This document shows, piece after piece, positions 1 to 11,712 of a DNA stretch of 64,000 bases. The DNA is from Thelonectria olida (taxonomy: Eukaryota; Ascomycota; Sordariomycetes; Hypocreales; Nectriaceae), in the NCBI GenBank assembly GCA_020736575.1, contig JAGPYM010000030.1, forward strand, positions 415,847-479,846, written 5' to 3'. The position numbers were made by a program, and so were the translations under genes. The notes beneath the pieces were generated by a model. That model saw only the letters and a list, made by a program, of their open reading frames with translations. It was not told the DNA's origin and made no database searches. Numbering within the stretch: position 1 is the first letter of the stretch; every line of letters starts with the position of its first letter.

Positions 1-2939
1 ATATTCTGAGCACAGAGCTAAAGAGGTTTTCCTTGACGGGGGCAAGCTCGTCCGGAAGACGACAGTCACTGGCCAGCGAGGGAAAGTCGTCATCAATATT
101 AGCGGGTGATTCGGATGGTTTCTGGTCTGAGAGCGACCGTAGGTACAGCCTCTGTCCTTGACTGGCTTTGCTTATGAAAGTCCCAAACGATTCAGTCACG
201 TAACGAAAGTTTTTCGAGTTGAAGTCCAGTTTTTCCGTGTCCATCTGGCATTCATGCACGATCACCTACGTTTTGTTAGCTGTTCATTGCTCTACAGTAA
301 GGCGCAGAGCCAAAAATAGCTCACCTCTTTCGATTCCCCAAGACGCTGCACCATGTTCTCGGGGGTCCAGCTCTCAACACATCCACCTAAGTTGAGACCT
401 TCGATGATGACAGGCTTCCTTGTGTGCAGAATCTCCTTGAACTCGTCCACTGAGCTAACCCGCACGCGAGGAATAGGCGTCAGGCTGGTCTCGGTCGTTC
501 CATTACTGCGGTCTTTCCCATTGGAAGTGGAATGCGTTACTGTGGGCGAGTCCAAGTAACGGATGTCGACACACTTTTCACTGTTAAATCTTCGCTGTGA
601 TACCTTTGGGAATATACTCGACGTATGAATGGTGTAGACACCGGTTTCGGAGAATGTTCCAAAGGAGAAGCATGTAGCACCTCCTCCTACGAGAAAGAGA
701 GTGTTTTTCATCAACACCACAGAAGAGCCAATCATCAGAGGCCACTTGCTAGTGTTGGTTTCGGATGGTGTCGATAGGACAATCTGCAATCCGTCTGAGA
801 CGACAACAAAGGCTACGTCTTGGCCTTGAGAAGAGCCGTGTTGGCCCACGCCCACTCCCACGCCACCGCATATAGCAGCGAAAGAGTTTCCTTGGACTAC
901 TTGTGCGCCGAATACCGACAGAGCATCGCCCTGCTCTCCTAGATCCTGTACCAAGTCGAAATGGAGTAATGGCTATGGGAGTATTGTTAGTAGGGTTTCG
1001 TCCAACGCCTGGTTTGAGTTGTTTAAAAGTCATGGTCGAGGACGTCGTCATATCATAACTTACCGATGAATCAGCAAAATCAAGGTTCCATCGATACGCC
1101 TTGGTGTTAATGATTCCAGCCTGCGTGATTCCTCCTGACAGCAGCCCGGTAAATGTGGCTGAGCTACTCCGTGACTCGATTGATGAACCAATGGCAACAG
1201 CTCCAAAGGTTGGCTCCGGCACGCAGCCCGATATCACACACTTGAGCCAACCCTTAACAGGGTGAAAGATAAAGTAATCCGGGGATACTTGAGCAGAGCC
1301 AGTCTTACCACCGAAGACAAGTGCAAGGCTTGAGCCTCTGGGGCGGACAGCAGAGTGTCTAAACAGGGGTGACGGGAGGTCCTCGGTTTTCTCCCATGAT
1401 CTCGAGTCTTTCTTAAATAGCCAACAATCCGAGAACACGCTGGTTGGTGATGCCCGTCCTCCAGCAAGGAGGGTCCCATAGGAACCAAGGTCGGTGAGTG
1501 TATGGCACATTCGTGCAGATGGGCCAACGGGGGAAAGCTCCAACGGAATAGAAGACCCTTCCAGAGTGTAAACGTCGCACGATCCAACCCTTCCATTTGA
1601 CCCCATTCCGAATGTGTGCACAGCATAGTCCTGCCCCTCAGGATTCGTCACTACCATAGGGGCGCCGAATCGGCGTTTAGGAGCAGAAGAGATATGGCAA
1701 CTAATCTCTAGGTCAACTGTCGGACAAATGGCCTTTGCCTCTCCCTTGATATTGGATGTGCCATAAGAAGCCGCTTTTGCATGTATGACAACATAGTGAC
1801 GGGCAAACAGAACAAACTCTTCCCATTCATCAAACGGTTCTACCTCGTCGAGGGCAATTCTCTCGGAGGAGTTGAGAAAATGGTCGTCATTCCAAGCTTG
1901 CCAAAGGTCCCACAGGTCTACTTGGCCCCATCCTCCCTCTTGGAAGCGGCGGCGTTGGCTGTCCAAGTTGGGATATTGGTGAACGGATTTAAGGGAAGTA
2001 TTAAGCTTGTTAAAATGAGTCAGCATTTTCCTAGCAAACGGGTGATCCGGGCCATTGGGCAAGATCTGCTCGAGAAGGCAGAACTCGGCTATAAGAAATT
2101 AGCATACAACATATGAAGACAGATTCATCCATCTGAAGAAGACTGACCATGGCCAATCGTGCTAGCCCACTGGATGAGAGCATCGGCCGACTTGGTGTCC
2201 ATATAAGTGATAGAGACTTCAGCCACAAACAAGACTGAGCAGTCTGACAGAGGGAGAAATGATTCGAGGCACTGGCGGAGAGCATCGAGCTTACGCAAAT
2301 CACACCCAAGTTGGCAATACTTGTCACTACGAAGGAGGACTTGGTCTGTGTCTTTCTCGCTGGTGGTTGGATTCTCGCCCAGCAACTCGCGAAGCTGAGG
2401 GGTGCCCAGAACAATAGTGCGCTTCTTTCGCATAAGATCCGGGTAGTCGATGTCAATGAAAACAGTGTTTTCGCAGGCATCGGGATAACGGGCGTGACAT
2501 TGCCATGGAAGGACATCGCTTGGGAGTTACAGTCAGCAGATATAGTTTAACCATAGAGATCAGACAAGACTCACCTGCCACACCCAAGATTGATAACAAC
2601 CTTCTTCCGACCAGACGGCGATGACTTGAGAAAGTGATGAACAACAACGTCGATGGCTCGAAGTCTCAACCAATATCCCCGATTGATGAGTGGTGCCCGT
2701 CGCTGAAACTTGGGTACAAAATAACGGAAGAAATGGGGTTCGTTGGGGTAGTAAAGCCTCTCAACGCTTCGTTTGGAGACGATGCTGCTACTATTTGTCT
2801 ATGTATGTATTTAGAAAGTGACTATCAACTCGAGTAGAAGCACTAATTGACTTACGCCCATGATCAGGTCGTCGATTGCCTGTGACTTGGACTGCCGCGG
2901 GGGCGGGGGCTTGTGCTTTTTCGGGGAGGATTTTGACAT
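1..2939 (-). CDS. TYW4: tRNA wybutosine-synthesizing protein 4 (LCMT + kelch + JmjC fusion), 3' end cut by window
   Basis: SAM-dependent enzyme of wybutosine biosynthesis on tRNA-Phe position 37; the family carries out the last methylation and methoxycarbonylation. Exons read on the minus strand: 2939-2856, 2798-2575, 2518-2148, 2088-1064, 972-325 and 265 to the window edge; all junctions are GT-AG, keep frame, and introns are about 57-91 bp. The start [10 protein letters not shown] is basic and proline-rich. The N-terminal methyltransferase domain shows [12 protein letters not shown] and the SAM-site stretch VVINLGCG. The middle is a glycine-rich kelch-like region (GTLLAGG, ALVFGGK, GLLSGG, LFLVGGG). 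After it, [21 protein letters not shown] opens the JmjC/cupin region, which runs off the left edge, so the C-terminal catalytic-like residues are not visible. The order matches Ppm2/TYW4 rather than the shorter Ppm1 methyltransferase. It is divergent from ATG18. Identification is by domain order and motifs; confidence is high. Confidence 0.93.
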
Positions 2940-3946
2940 CTTGATGAGAAGAATCTGATGCAGATGGATCAAAGGTTTCCTAATAAAGACTCTTGGCGAA
3001 AAGCGGATATTGTCTTGTGTCCTCCGAGTGAGACCTCAAGCCTTCGAGTAAGATGTGGTGCAGCAAAATTGTGAGTTTCCAATGTGGCTCAAAATTCAGC
3101 GTCTGAGGTTATTAGGGGCGCTAAAGGAAAGGGTGGATGGAAGAGCGGGAAGTTGTGGAGTACATTCAACAGCACATTAATCATGAGCAACGTCAGGTAC
3201 CTTACTTGCTTGCCTACAGAGCACATCACGTTTCCATAACAGACCGACCAGTCGCAGAAGGAAAAAAAAAGTCTGATCTCAAGACAGGCAAGAGCCACTT
3301 GCTGCATGCGCGTGCTGCTGCCCGCGTGCTGCTTCCTTCCCCTCCTCTCCACTTATTCGCAGACCCCCACCAACTTTATCCGAGCTCCGTCATGGTCGTC
3401 TTCAGCTTCACCATCGATCGCTCTTCCACATCTCCTCTTTTTTCAACACCCTCGCTCACACGTTCTAATAAATCTCCGCACGGCCCAGATAGACTCTCAA
3501 CTTTCCAGTCTTCTGTTTCTCTTTCCCTATTCCCGACTAGTTGCAGTTCCCGAGGGCCACGTGCCACCTAACGTTTGCCCGTCGGGTTGGTACTAGCCAA
3601 AGCAACTTCCCCATTGACGCTCTCGCTTCCCCCAGCCTCGCAACAGCTGCCTAGCTCCGCCAACCAGCGACGCCAGCCTCGCATCGATCGGGGCCATGGT
3701 TCGTCATTCCTGACCTTACGAATACATTGCCGTCTCGCCTCCTCGACGAATATACAGGTCGCCTTCTTTGCGCCTGGCCCGTCCCAAACATTGACCCAGG
3801 TCTTCCCACCCAACACGAATCCGTTCGATTAGCTCTGGCCAACCTAATCTTGCGTCGACCGAACAACCGACCGACTCTATAGATCCTTCACGAAACAACT
3901 CACTTTCCGCCCGTCATATATCGTACAAATAGACTCTCTCAGCATC
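2940..3946. other. TYW4-ATG18 divergent intergenic region
   Basis: About 1 kb between two divergent starts. The ATG18 side from about 3300 is pyrimidine-rich (runs of CTCC, TTCC, CTCTTCC), typical of a fungal promoter and 5' leader. I see no additional gene; the small reading frames here overlap in several frames and resemble nothing. Confidence 0.6.
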
Positions 3947-5497
3947 ATGACGAACCCTGCTCTCAATTTCATCACCTTCAACCAGGACCACAGCTGTCTT
4001 GCTGTTGGTACGTCTCGTCGCATCTCCGCCTCCCTCTTCGCCTTGGCTAACCGATTCCACTCTCTTCCACAGGCACCTCCAAAGGCTTTCGAATCTATCA
4101 TACCGACCCCTTCTCCCGAATATTTAGCAGCGATGACGGGAATATCGCCATCATTGAGATGCTCTTCTCTACATCCCTCGTCGCTCTTATTCTCTCTCCT
4201 CGACATCTCATCATCCAGAACACAAAGGTGCGCCTTTCGATTATCGGCACATGCTCATGCACCTCTGACTGATATGTTTGTAGAGAGCCTCCGTCATCTG
4301 CGAACTAACGTTTCCGTCCGCCGTCCTAGCCGTCCGATTGAACCGAAAACGATTAGCGGTCGTCCTCGAGGAGGAAATCTACCTATACGACATCAGCAAC
4401 ATGAGCCTTCTCCATACCATTGCTACCTCACCGAATCCGGCCGCCATCTGCGCTCTGTCCCCCTCGTCTGAGAACTGCTTTATTGCCTATCCGCTTCCGA
4501 AGCCTCGTGAGGATCCAGAGGCTAGACGGCCAGCCCACGCTCCGCCTCAGTCAACATTTGTTGCTCCTTCGTCAGGAGAGGTTTTGGTTTTTGATACATT
4601 GACACTGAAAGCTGTCAATGTCATTGAAGCTCATCGATCACCTCTCTCATGCATCTGCCTCAACAGCGAAGGCACGCTGTTGGCAACGGCTAGTGAGACA
4701 GGAACCATAATCAGAGTTTTTTCCGTTCCCAAGGGTCAGAAACTCTACCAATTCCGACGGGGATCATACCCATCTACCATATACAGCATGTCCTTCAATC
4801 TCAGCTCTACCCTTCTTTGCGTCTCCTCAACATCTGATACAATCCACATCTTCCGTCTTGGAGCTCCCCCAAGCAACACGACTCCTGGTGGCGCCCCTAT
4901 CGAACCCTCAGCATCATCACGACAGGATCGTTGGTCACGAAGTCGAGGCTATGATGACCCCGAGTCTCCAAATACTAGCGCGGCGGATTCTCCTAAGAGC
5001 GACACCGTTGATCTAGTCGGCCCAGGGAACAATAACGGAAATGGGGGGTCGGGCCATCGAAGGCAGAGTGGCTCATTCAGCAGTATGCTACGTCGCTCGT
5101 CGCAAATTATGGGTCGCGGCGTGGCTGGTGTTATGGGCTCATATCTGCCACAGTCTGTTACGGAGATGTGGGAGCCTTTGAGGGACTTCGCCTTCATCAA
5201 GATCCCCAAGTCAAATGCATCCAATTCCGGGCGCATTGCAGGCGGGACACCCGCTAGTCCTCTCCGTAGCGTCGTGGCAATGAGTAGCAGCAGCCCGCAA
5301 GTCATGGTCGTCACGAGCGATGGCATATTCTACGTCTACAATATTGATATGGAGCATGGTGGAGAGGGTTATCTTGTCAAGCAATTCTCGTAAGTCCCCA
5401 TCTATGATGCTTGACGTCCGTCCTGGACTGTTCACTAACTATCTTGATTAGTTGCCTAGAAGGCGATGATAAAAGCGACGCCTCGTACGGGAGCTAG
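3947..5497 (+). CDS. ATG18: Autophagy PROPPIN Atg18 (WIPI-type WD40 beta-propeller)
   Basis: Phosphoinositide-binding beta-propeller that acts at the phagophore and vacuole membrane with Atg2, and in PtdIns(3,5)P2 control. Four exons, 3947-4007, 4073-4227, 4284-5389 and 5452-5497, give 455 residues; the splice sites are GTACGT, GTGCGC and GTAAGT donors with AG acceptors, and frame is kept throughout. The start [20 protein letters not shown] matches the family N-terminus. The diagnostic FRRG lipid-binding motif lies at residues 229-232 ([15 protein letters not shown]). A Ser/Gly/Asn-rich low-complexity loop follows (NNNGNGGSG and [11 protein letters not shown]), as expected for the long loop in the late blades of Atg18. 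The last exon is tiny and encodes the tail ending [13 protein letters not shown]. Atg21 and Hsv2 are paralogues, but the length, N-terminus and loop favour Atg18. Confidence 0.95.
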
Positions 5498-6432
5498 AGT
5501 GTTCCATTTCCCCCAGGAGTGACTACACTTTCCGTGAACGGAGATACTTGTCGTATCATTCAAGGCGTTGTGCGTTGCGAGTTTAACGGAGTTGTCTGTC
5601 ATGCTATTTAATATGTTTTCCCGACTTGCTAGGGATACCTAGCGCAATACCCTCTTCTGTCTGCGAGGCCGCTCCTAGAAGCGTCTTGCTCTTTGCTGCA
5701 AGTATATTGTTGTTTGGGTGATGTCCTTCCTGGCAGCAACCTAGAATTCTAAAATGCTGTCGCGTTCGCAGAGGGCTCTTCGGGGTTCGGTATTTTGGAT
5801 CATTCATCACTGCAGCCACTTGGTTTTTACGTCATCTTCGTTTAAATAGCGTTATTAATAACCTTGCACAAGGGATTCAAAGCTTCTCGTTGCAAATAAT
5901 CGAATATCGGAAAACGGATCCTGGCTTTTCTTTATTGTTGTCATAAACTCATCATCGTATAAGCAAAGGTTCAATATCCCAAATGTTGGAATACCGGCTT
6001 TGATATCACCCACCATCCTTCTCCGCCAGTGAACGCCACATAGAAGTATCCCATCATGTGCTTGCGAAACGTCGCTAAAGCAAATGAATGAAGGTATTTA
6101 AAATACAAAAAAATAAAAATAAAAAAAGGAAAAAATTCCGAATCGAGAAGTGAACAACGCCCGACCAAAACCTAGCATTTGCTCATCCACCAATTTCATG
6201 CCCTAACAAAAACAGTGATGTTTACAATGGCTCTTCCTCCATCCGCTCAAGAAAGGGAGCGTCTCAAACACTCCTGGTGTTTGAGATACGACTGCTGACT
6301 CAAATAAGAATTCTGGATAATGTGCTGAATTGTAAACTGATGTGTCGATGCGTGTACTCTTTCCATCATGCTAAGCGGCCAACACCTCTCATAGGGTAAG
6401 TAGATAGGAAATCATCATATCCAAGTCCTGAG
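5498..6432. other. ATG18-PPS1 convergent intergenic region
   Basis: Tail-to-tail spacer of 0.9 kb holding the 3' UTRs of both genes. It contains an A-rich tract near 6098-6137. No gene-like reading frame is visible. Confidence 0.55.
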
Positions 6433-8602
6433 TTACTTATTGTTGGAGTAAGGCTTGTTGACAAGAGCTATCTCTCGGGCGATCTCTCCCCATTCAAGTT
6501 CTCTCTTGATGGGGGCGTCCTCGTTGCCGTCTTGTTGGACTACCTCTTCCCACCTCAGGAGCTCGTAAACGAATCGAAGATGGGGCTGAATAATGACATT
6601 AAGTCGTCGAGCCCTGACGAAGCAGTATGCCGAAGGGAATGACACATTCATGGCCCGCATGACTTCGGCAATGCAGATTGTGGCGCTGCGAGAGACACCA
6701 ACTCGACAATGAACTAAAGTAGCTGTGCCCTTCTTTCGTCCTCGATCTATAACAAATAAGTTCGTAAGTTATGTGAAGTCAAAGATATGTCAAATACTGG
6801 CTCTTACCAATAAAGTCGAGGCACCGAGCAAATTCTTCTGTCAAGGGGTCGATGCCGTTATCCTGGACTCCCTGCACGAGACAGACATTGTCGGCTCCCC
6901 ACTCATTCTCCAGATATCCGTCTTCCCACATGGCAGTTTCCCCTACGCTGAGAATTTGGGTGATGCCGAGCGCTTTCAGGAGATCCGGGTTGTTGGCATG
7001 AATAAGGTTGCCAAGATACATATAGTCAAAAACGCGACTGGGGAACGAACCATCCATTCCAGGTAACCAAGTGGGCTCATCCCTAGCAAGATTCGTAATT
7101 TCGGTGAGGCTCATACCTGCGCAAACAGGTGACTCGCGGAGGAGCCTTGGGGTGATGGCTACCAACAAGTTTACGTCGGTTTGGTAAGCAAAAAGGTTTC
7201 GCTTCTTCTCGGTATGAAGATGAAGCCAGGCCTCTGGCGCAGGTCGGCCAGTGCTGTAGCTGAAATACGCAACTCCCAACATGGTAGATTCTGTATAGCC
7301 GTCAAGACAATGAAGAAGAATCTTTCGGGGGCGGACCTCGAAGGTCGGTTGTGAAGATGGCATGGGCGAATCTCCTTCGACGTCCGAGTCCCTCACCTCA
7401 TCATCTTCTGGATAGATGCCGTGTGCGAGGTGATAAATCCATTTACAGGTGTCAAGAATGCCATCGGCCTCGGAGTGGGCCCAAGTCGGGGGAAGGATAC
7501 TACCTGACGAGGGGAAGTCAAGCAAATGTACCTTTCCGACTTCATCTGGACTCACAGCGATAAGCTGCAGGGCCAGTGGGTTGAGCCGCCCCATATCACT
7601 GCATTCAATCAAAATGTCATACTGTTGTTCTTCAGGGCTGTCTGGTGCCGGGGTTGGCCCCATGAAGACGTTGTGGGATATCTCAGAGGCTGCCGTCATG
7701 TATAGCATTTCTTGCCTTTCTTGGTGAGCAAAGTCCAGAACATTTTCTGTAAGACACCCGCAGGAATCAATTGCCACAAAATCTGGATAGTTTTGCTCAA
7801 ACTCCCTGAACGGACTGGTGCAAATGAAGGTATTGTACTCGAGAGGGCATGAACCTTGGGCAATCTGCTTCTCGCGCCATCTTTGTTGCGCAGTAGCGAC
7901 GTTCCAAGCCAGTTCCCGAGTCTCTGTAGAGTCCTGGCCGTACACTATGATATCTGAAATGCAAGCAAGCTTGGCTGTCTGGATCTGGAAGTTGCGGACG
8001 GAGAAGCCATGACGGGGATCGGCTTCGACAAAATCTGGCCCCTCGCCAGATTCCAATATCTCGTCCGAGGCGACAGCACCCTTGAGGCGAGAAGCTGAAA
8101 GATCTCCATCGGCCTTGACAAGAGTGATACCACGGATGCAGGATGGCGTCTTCCTGAGCGTCCGCCTTCGAGCAGCGAAGAATTGCTGTTGGGTATGATT
8201 CTGAGGGTGCAAACCATGGAGCCAAGGGAAGACGAGGGACGGGTCGGGCAATGGCTGGCGAGCAGCAAAATCAAGCGCCTCTACCACTTGGCGGGTATTT
8301 AGCTTGAATATAGAGAGAGTGCCATTGTCGAGGCGGTTGAGATCCTCTGGTGGATATAGGATGGACGTCTGCTGGGAACGGTCCAGGCTTCCCGGCGACG
8401 GCGGCGATGGTGGTGGGGTGTTAGGCTCATCTGCTCGGGCGGGTCCAGTGGGACATACGGGGATGTGCTTGTTTGGGACCGGAATTGATGAGCAAGTTGT
8501 AGAAGAGGAGGAGGGACCGATGGATTCAAGGGAGGGAGGCGGCGTTATAGACGATTCGGAGCGATGAGGCAAAATAGGTCTAGGGATCGCGATGGTAGCC
8601 AT
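6433..8602 (-). CDS. PPS1: Dual-specificity protein phosphatase, Pps1 type
   Basis: Protein Tyr/Ser/Thr phosphatase related to yeast Pps1, which acts in S-phase progression. Exon 1 is 8602-6808 and exon 2 is 6746-6433, split by one 61 bp intron (GTAAGA donor, AG acceptor), giving 702 residues. The N-terminal 100 residues are Pro/Ser-rich and probably disordered. The C-terminal catalytic domain has HCRVGVSRSAT with nucleophile C612 and R618; the intron separates the substrate-side half of this domain (FDYMYLGNLIHANNPDLL) from the P-loop. The upstream half contains a second phosphatase-like loop, HCLDGYTES at 431-439, with Glu at 438 where an active enzyme has Arg, so it looks catalytically dead. 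Start: the Met at 8602 (MATIAIPRPILPH) is the first of the long frame. Convergent with ATG18. Confidence 0.92.
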
Positions 8603-11600
8603 ATCAGCGGGTGCGGCGAGTGTTGAATGCCGACGAGCGCGTAATGATGTTATGTACGACGGAGCGGAGATTGTCGGATCAGAAGGACGTCCAGAGGTTC
8701 AGGTAGACGAGCTTCGAAAGGGGATTGTGTGGCCCTTAGCCGCAGGATGCTGGACGAAGAGAGTCAGAGGACTGGGATGCTGGTTAAAGGTTCAGGCAAT
8801 CTGGGACGTACACAGCTTCTTTCTGGCGGAGGGCAGGGTCTTATCGCACATGCCTCGGAGCGGAGGGACAGCGGCAGCAGCAGGCACGAGGGGCTGGAAC
8901 GGAACGGAGGGACAAGTGACCACCTCAGAGACTGGAATGAAGAGAGAGTGGGAAAAAGGGAGGTTAATTGAGGACTGAGGGACGGGAGCGATGTCGTGCG
9001 GGACAAACGTTTGTGCCTGGTGCCGGGTCGGACATAGATGATGGTACAGGTGGCGGGGAGGTTCCAAGAGATCTATGTCTTTAGGTGGTGAGACGAATTG
9101 CGAGATGCTATGCCCGCCGAGTGGATGAGAGAAATTGCAGGACAAAGAAAGAAAGCTACGAGAGCTATGGTGCCAAGGAACAACGGCGATGGCAAGATAT
9201 AGAGGGAGAATCGGCCCAGTTACTTGGAAATGGCACAGGCAAGCATGAGGGAATCCAGACGTTTGACAGCAGTAGGTGCTCAAACAATCAAACGACCAGG
9301 TACTTTGTACAAATGAAAAAGAAACAAGGGACTGGGGACGGGGACGGGGAGGGATGGAGAGGGAGGTGTTTTGGTGAAGGAGTAGCGATTAGTTGGAGTA
9401 GAAGAAGGCGCGTGTCTTGGTTTTTGACGGATGGAATATTATGCGAATGGCGGACGGCAGCGGCAAGATGGCGAATCGCTGATAAGCTGCTGCCAGTGTG
9501 AGAGACAGAAATGTACGAAGTTGCTGATGCTGCATGGGCGTTTTGTTGGTGTGGTCGCGCGTCGGTAAGGAAGTGCGTGTCTCTCGCACAGGCACTGTAC
9601 GATACGGCGCCGGAGGGGGATCTGTATTCGTTACGTGTGGCCGTGCGGAGGGAGAAAAGACACGCTTGAGCGACGATTATCTCACGCCGGCATGGATCGA
9701 TCGCCAGCCATTCGTCGAGCCGGAGGGTTTGCTTGTTGAGCAAAGAGAGAGCAATGTCGCATGCACCTTGGCACCCCAGTGATACATGGTGACGACCAAG
9801 TGACCAGTGACCACGGCCCAAGGTGGCTGATGGCTGTCTGCACGGACCAGCTGGGCGACACCGGCGCTGATAGAAAGCGGGGAAGCGGCGTCGACCGCGG
9901 TCCTTGGTTGGCTGGATTGGCAATGATGGGCGGGGAGCACCTGCAGCGCGCGCCATGTCCAAACGACACTGTGCAGAGTGTTTTCTCAAGACACGGTGCA
10001 TGTCTCTCAATTGCATTAGTTAGCAGTCGAGAAGCGCAACGGCAGAGAAGCGGCGTCGCATAGAATAAGACAGAGGCCTTCTCCAGCGCCGGGGCAAGTT
10101 TATGTGCTTGAATTTCCACAAACCCCCAGAATTCGACCCCAATTCCTCCCAGCGCATAAGAACGCTCTCAAAAGGTGAGGCCATGCGTCAATGGGTGTGA
10201 GCCCAGGTGTGAGGTGAGGTGAGGTGACTCGGGGCCTCTCCCCACTCTCAATGGAGACAGCGCCAAGTCAGTGCATTAGCGTCCCCGCTACAGCTACCAC
10301 TTCGCAGCGCAGGCCCCGTAGCTACTGGACTCCAAACTACCTACTAACCTATCTCCTCATTGCTTCGATCATCGAGCGTCTTGTTGTGGCTTCATGCAGG
10401 GCGATCAAAGAGGGAAAAGTCAACAATTGAATGAGCTTGGTCCGGAGCCGGCTCATCCAGAGGTAACGGAAGGAGCATCGTCTCCCCCAAATTTGATACG
10501 GATTCCTCGAAACACTGAGACAACCAGACCAGCTGCCAGGTGTAGAGCTTGCTGAAATAGAGTCCAGACAAACCTGGGTTCGCTTGACACTCGGTGCTCG
10601 CCAGAGTCATCATAGACTCGAGTCTAGTGCTTGACACGGTTTACCAATTGAGAGCCAATGTCTTATCCCGTCCCAGCAGATGCCACCCAACGGCAGGTAG
10701 CAAAAGGCGGGGTAGAGCGTCTTTCATCTCATCTTCGCCGAGGCTGACTGAGTGGGCTCATTCATTCATTCATTCCGCCAGGCACGGAATGTTTCGATGG
10801 ATGCCTTCAGCCCAAACTTCGCAGGTTGGGGTAGACGTTGCTGCTCGAGTGACCTGGGCCAACAAGCGGCTGAAGTCCAAAACAACAAATGCGTGAATGG
10901 TTAGTGCTGATCAACGCACAAATTGACACTCACCGAGACGTGAACTACGGCACTACGCATGTACTATGCAGACTACGTCGCAGGCCTCAAATGCCGTCTT
11001 CGCCGGCACATCAACACTAGCCTGGCCTTGACCTTGACACTGCTATAAGACACTAAAAGACCGGATGGTCCGTCTTGATATCAACTTGAACCCGACTGGT
11101 CCGACGTTCTTGTTGCCCCAATATCCTTGATAAAGGACGCCGTTTGTGTCGCAGCCCCCCACTCGCCCAAGGTGCGGACCGATCTGCAATCTTGGGGTCA
11201 ACCTGCTCACCCACATGTGCCATCTCCATCTCTGTGTCAAGATCTCGTGCTCGTTTCTCTTATTCGGATTAGGAAGTGCTCAACTGGTGCCGCCTTGCCT
11301 GGAACATGACCTGGCCTGGCATTGACCCAAGAGCCTCCTCCTCCTCCTCATATGAATCTCGACTTAGAAAATAACCCCTCGTACTTCGTCCTCGCAGCAG
11401 CTGTCTCATGTAAGGTACGAATTGGTCCGTGATACCACTGGCATTGAATGGAAGCATCCACCTCTGAATTCCCGGGGCACAGGCCCACCACCCACAAGGG
11501 TTTTAGGGGTAAGGTGTGCTGACTGATCGATTTCAGTGACATCAATGCTCCTTCACGTGATTTCGCGACAGCTTGGTTCTGCCTACAAAGTTTTGTTGGC

Positions 11601-11712
11601 ACGCCTCACGTTATTCAGCGGCTCAATGTTGAGTGCACATCACCTTCACCTCGGTCACGCCCAGACAAGAATTCACCGAGGGCTTGGTCCCCGGTGCCCA
11701 GTTTGAGACATC
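8603..11712. other. Gene-poor 3.1 kb between PPS1 and RAD3
   Basis: Divergent promoter region with no coding region I can support. It has a G-rich imperfect repeat of GGGGAC units at about 9334-9350, a run of ATTC units near 10757-10775, and otherwise mixed sequence. Several 60-240 residue frames exist, the longest on the minus strand at 9288-10016, but they overlap in many frames, resemble no family and have low-complexity composition. Part of it probably serves as a long PPS1 leader, since several PPS1-like fungal regulatory genes have leaders over 500 bases. Confidence 0.5.

Noticed and set aside
9288..10016. Minus-strand frame of 242 codons upstream of PPS1
   Set aside because: No domain, Arg/Ser/His-rich low complexity, overlapped by frames of similar length in other phases; treated as non-coding leader or spacer.
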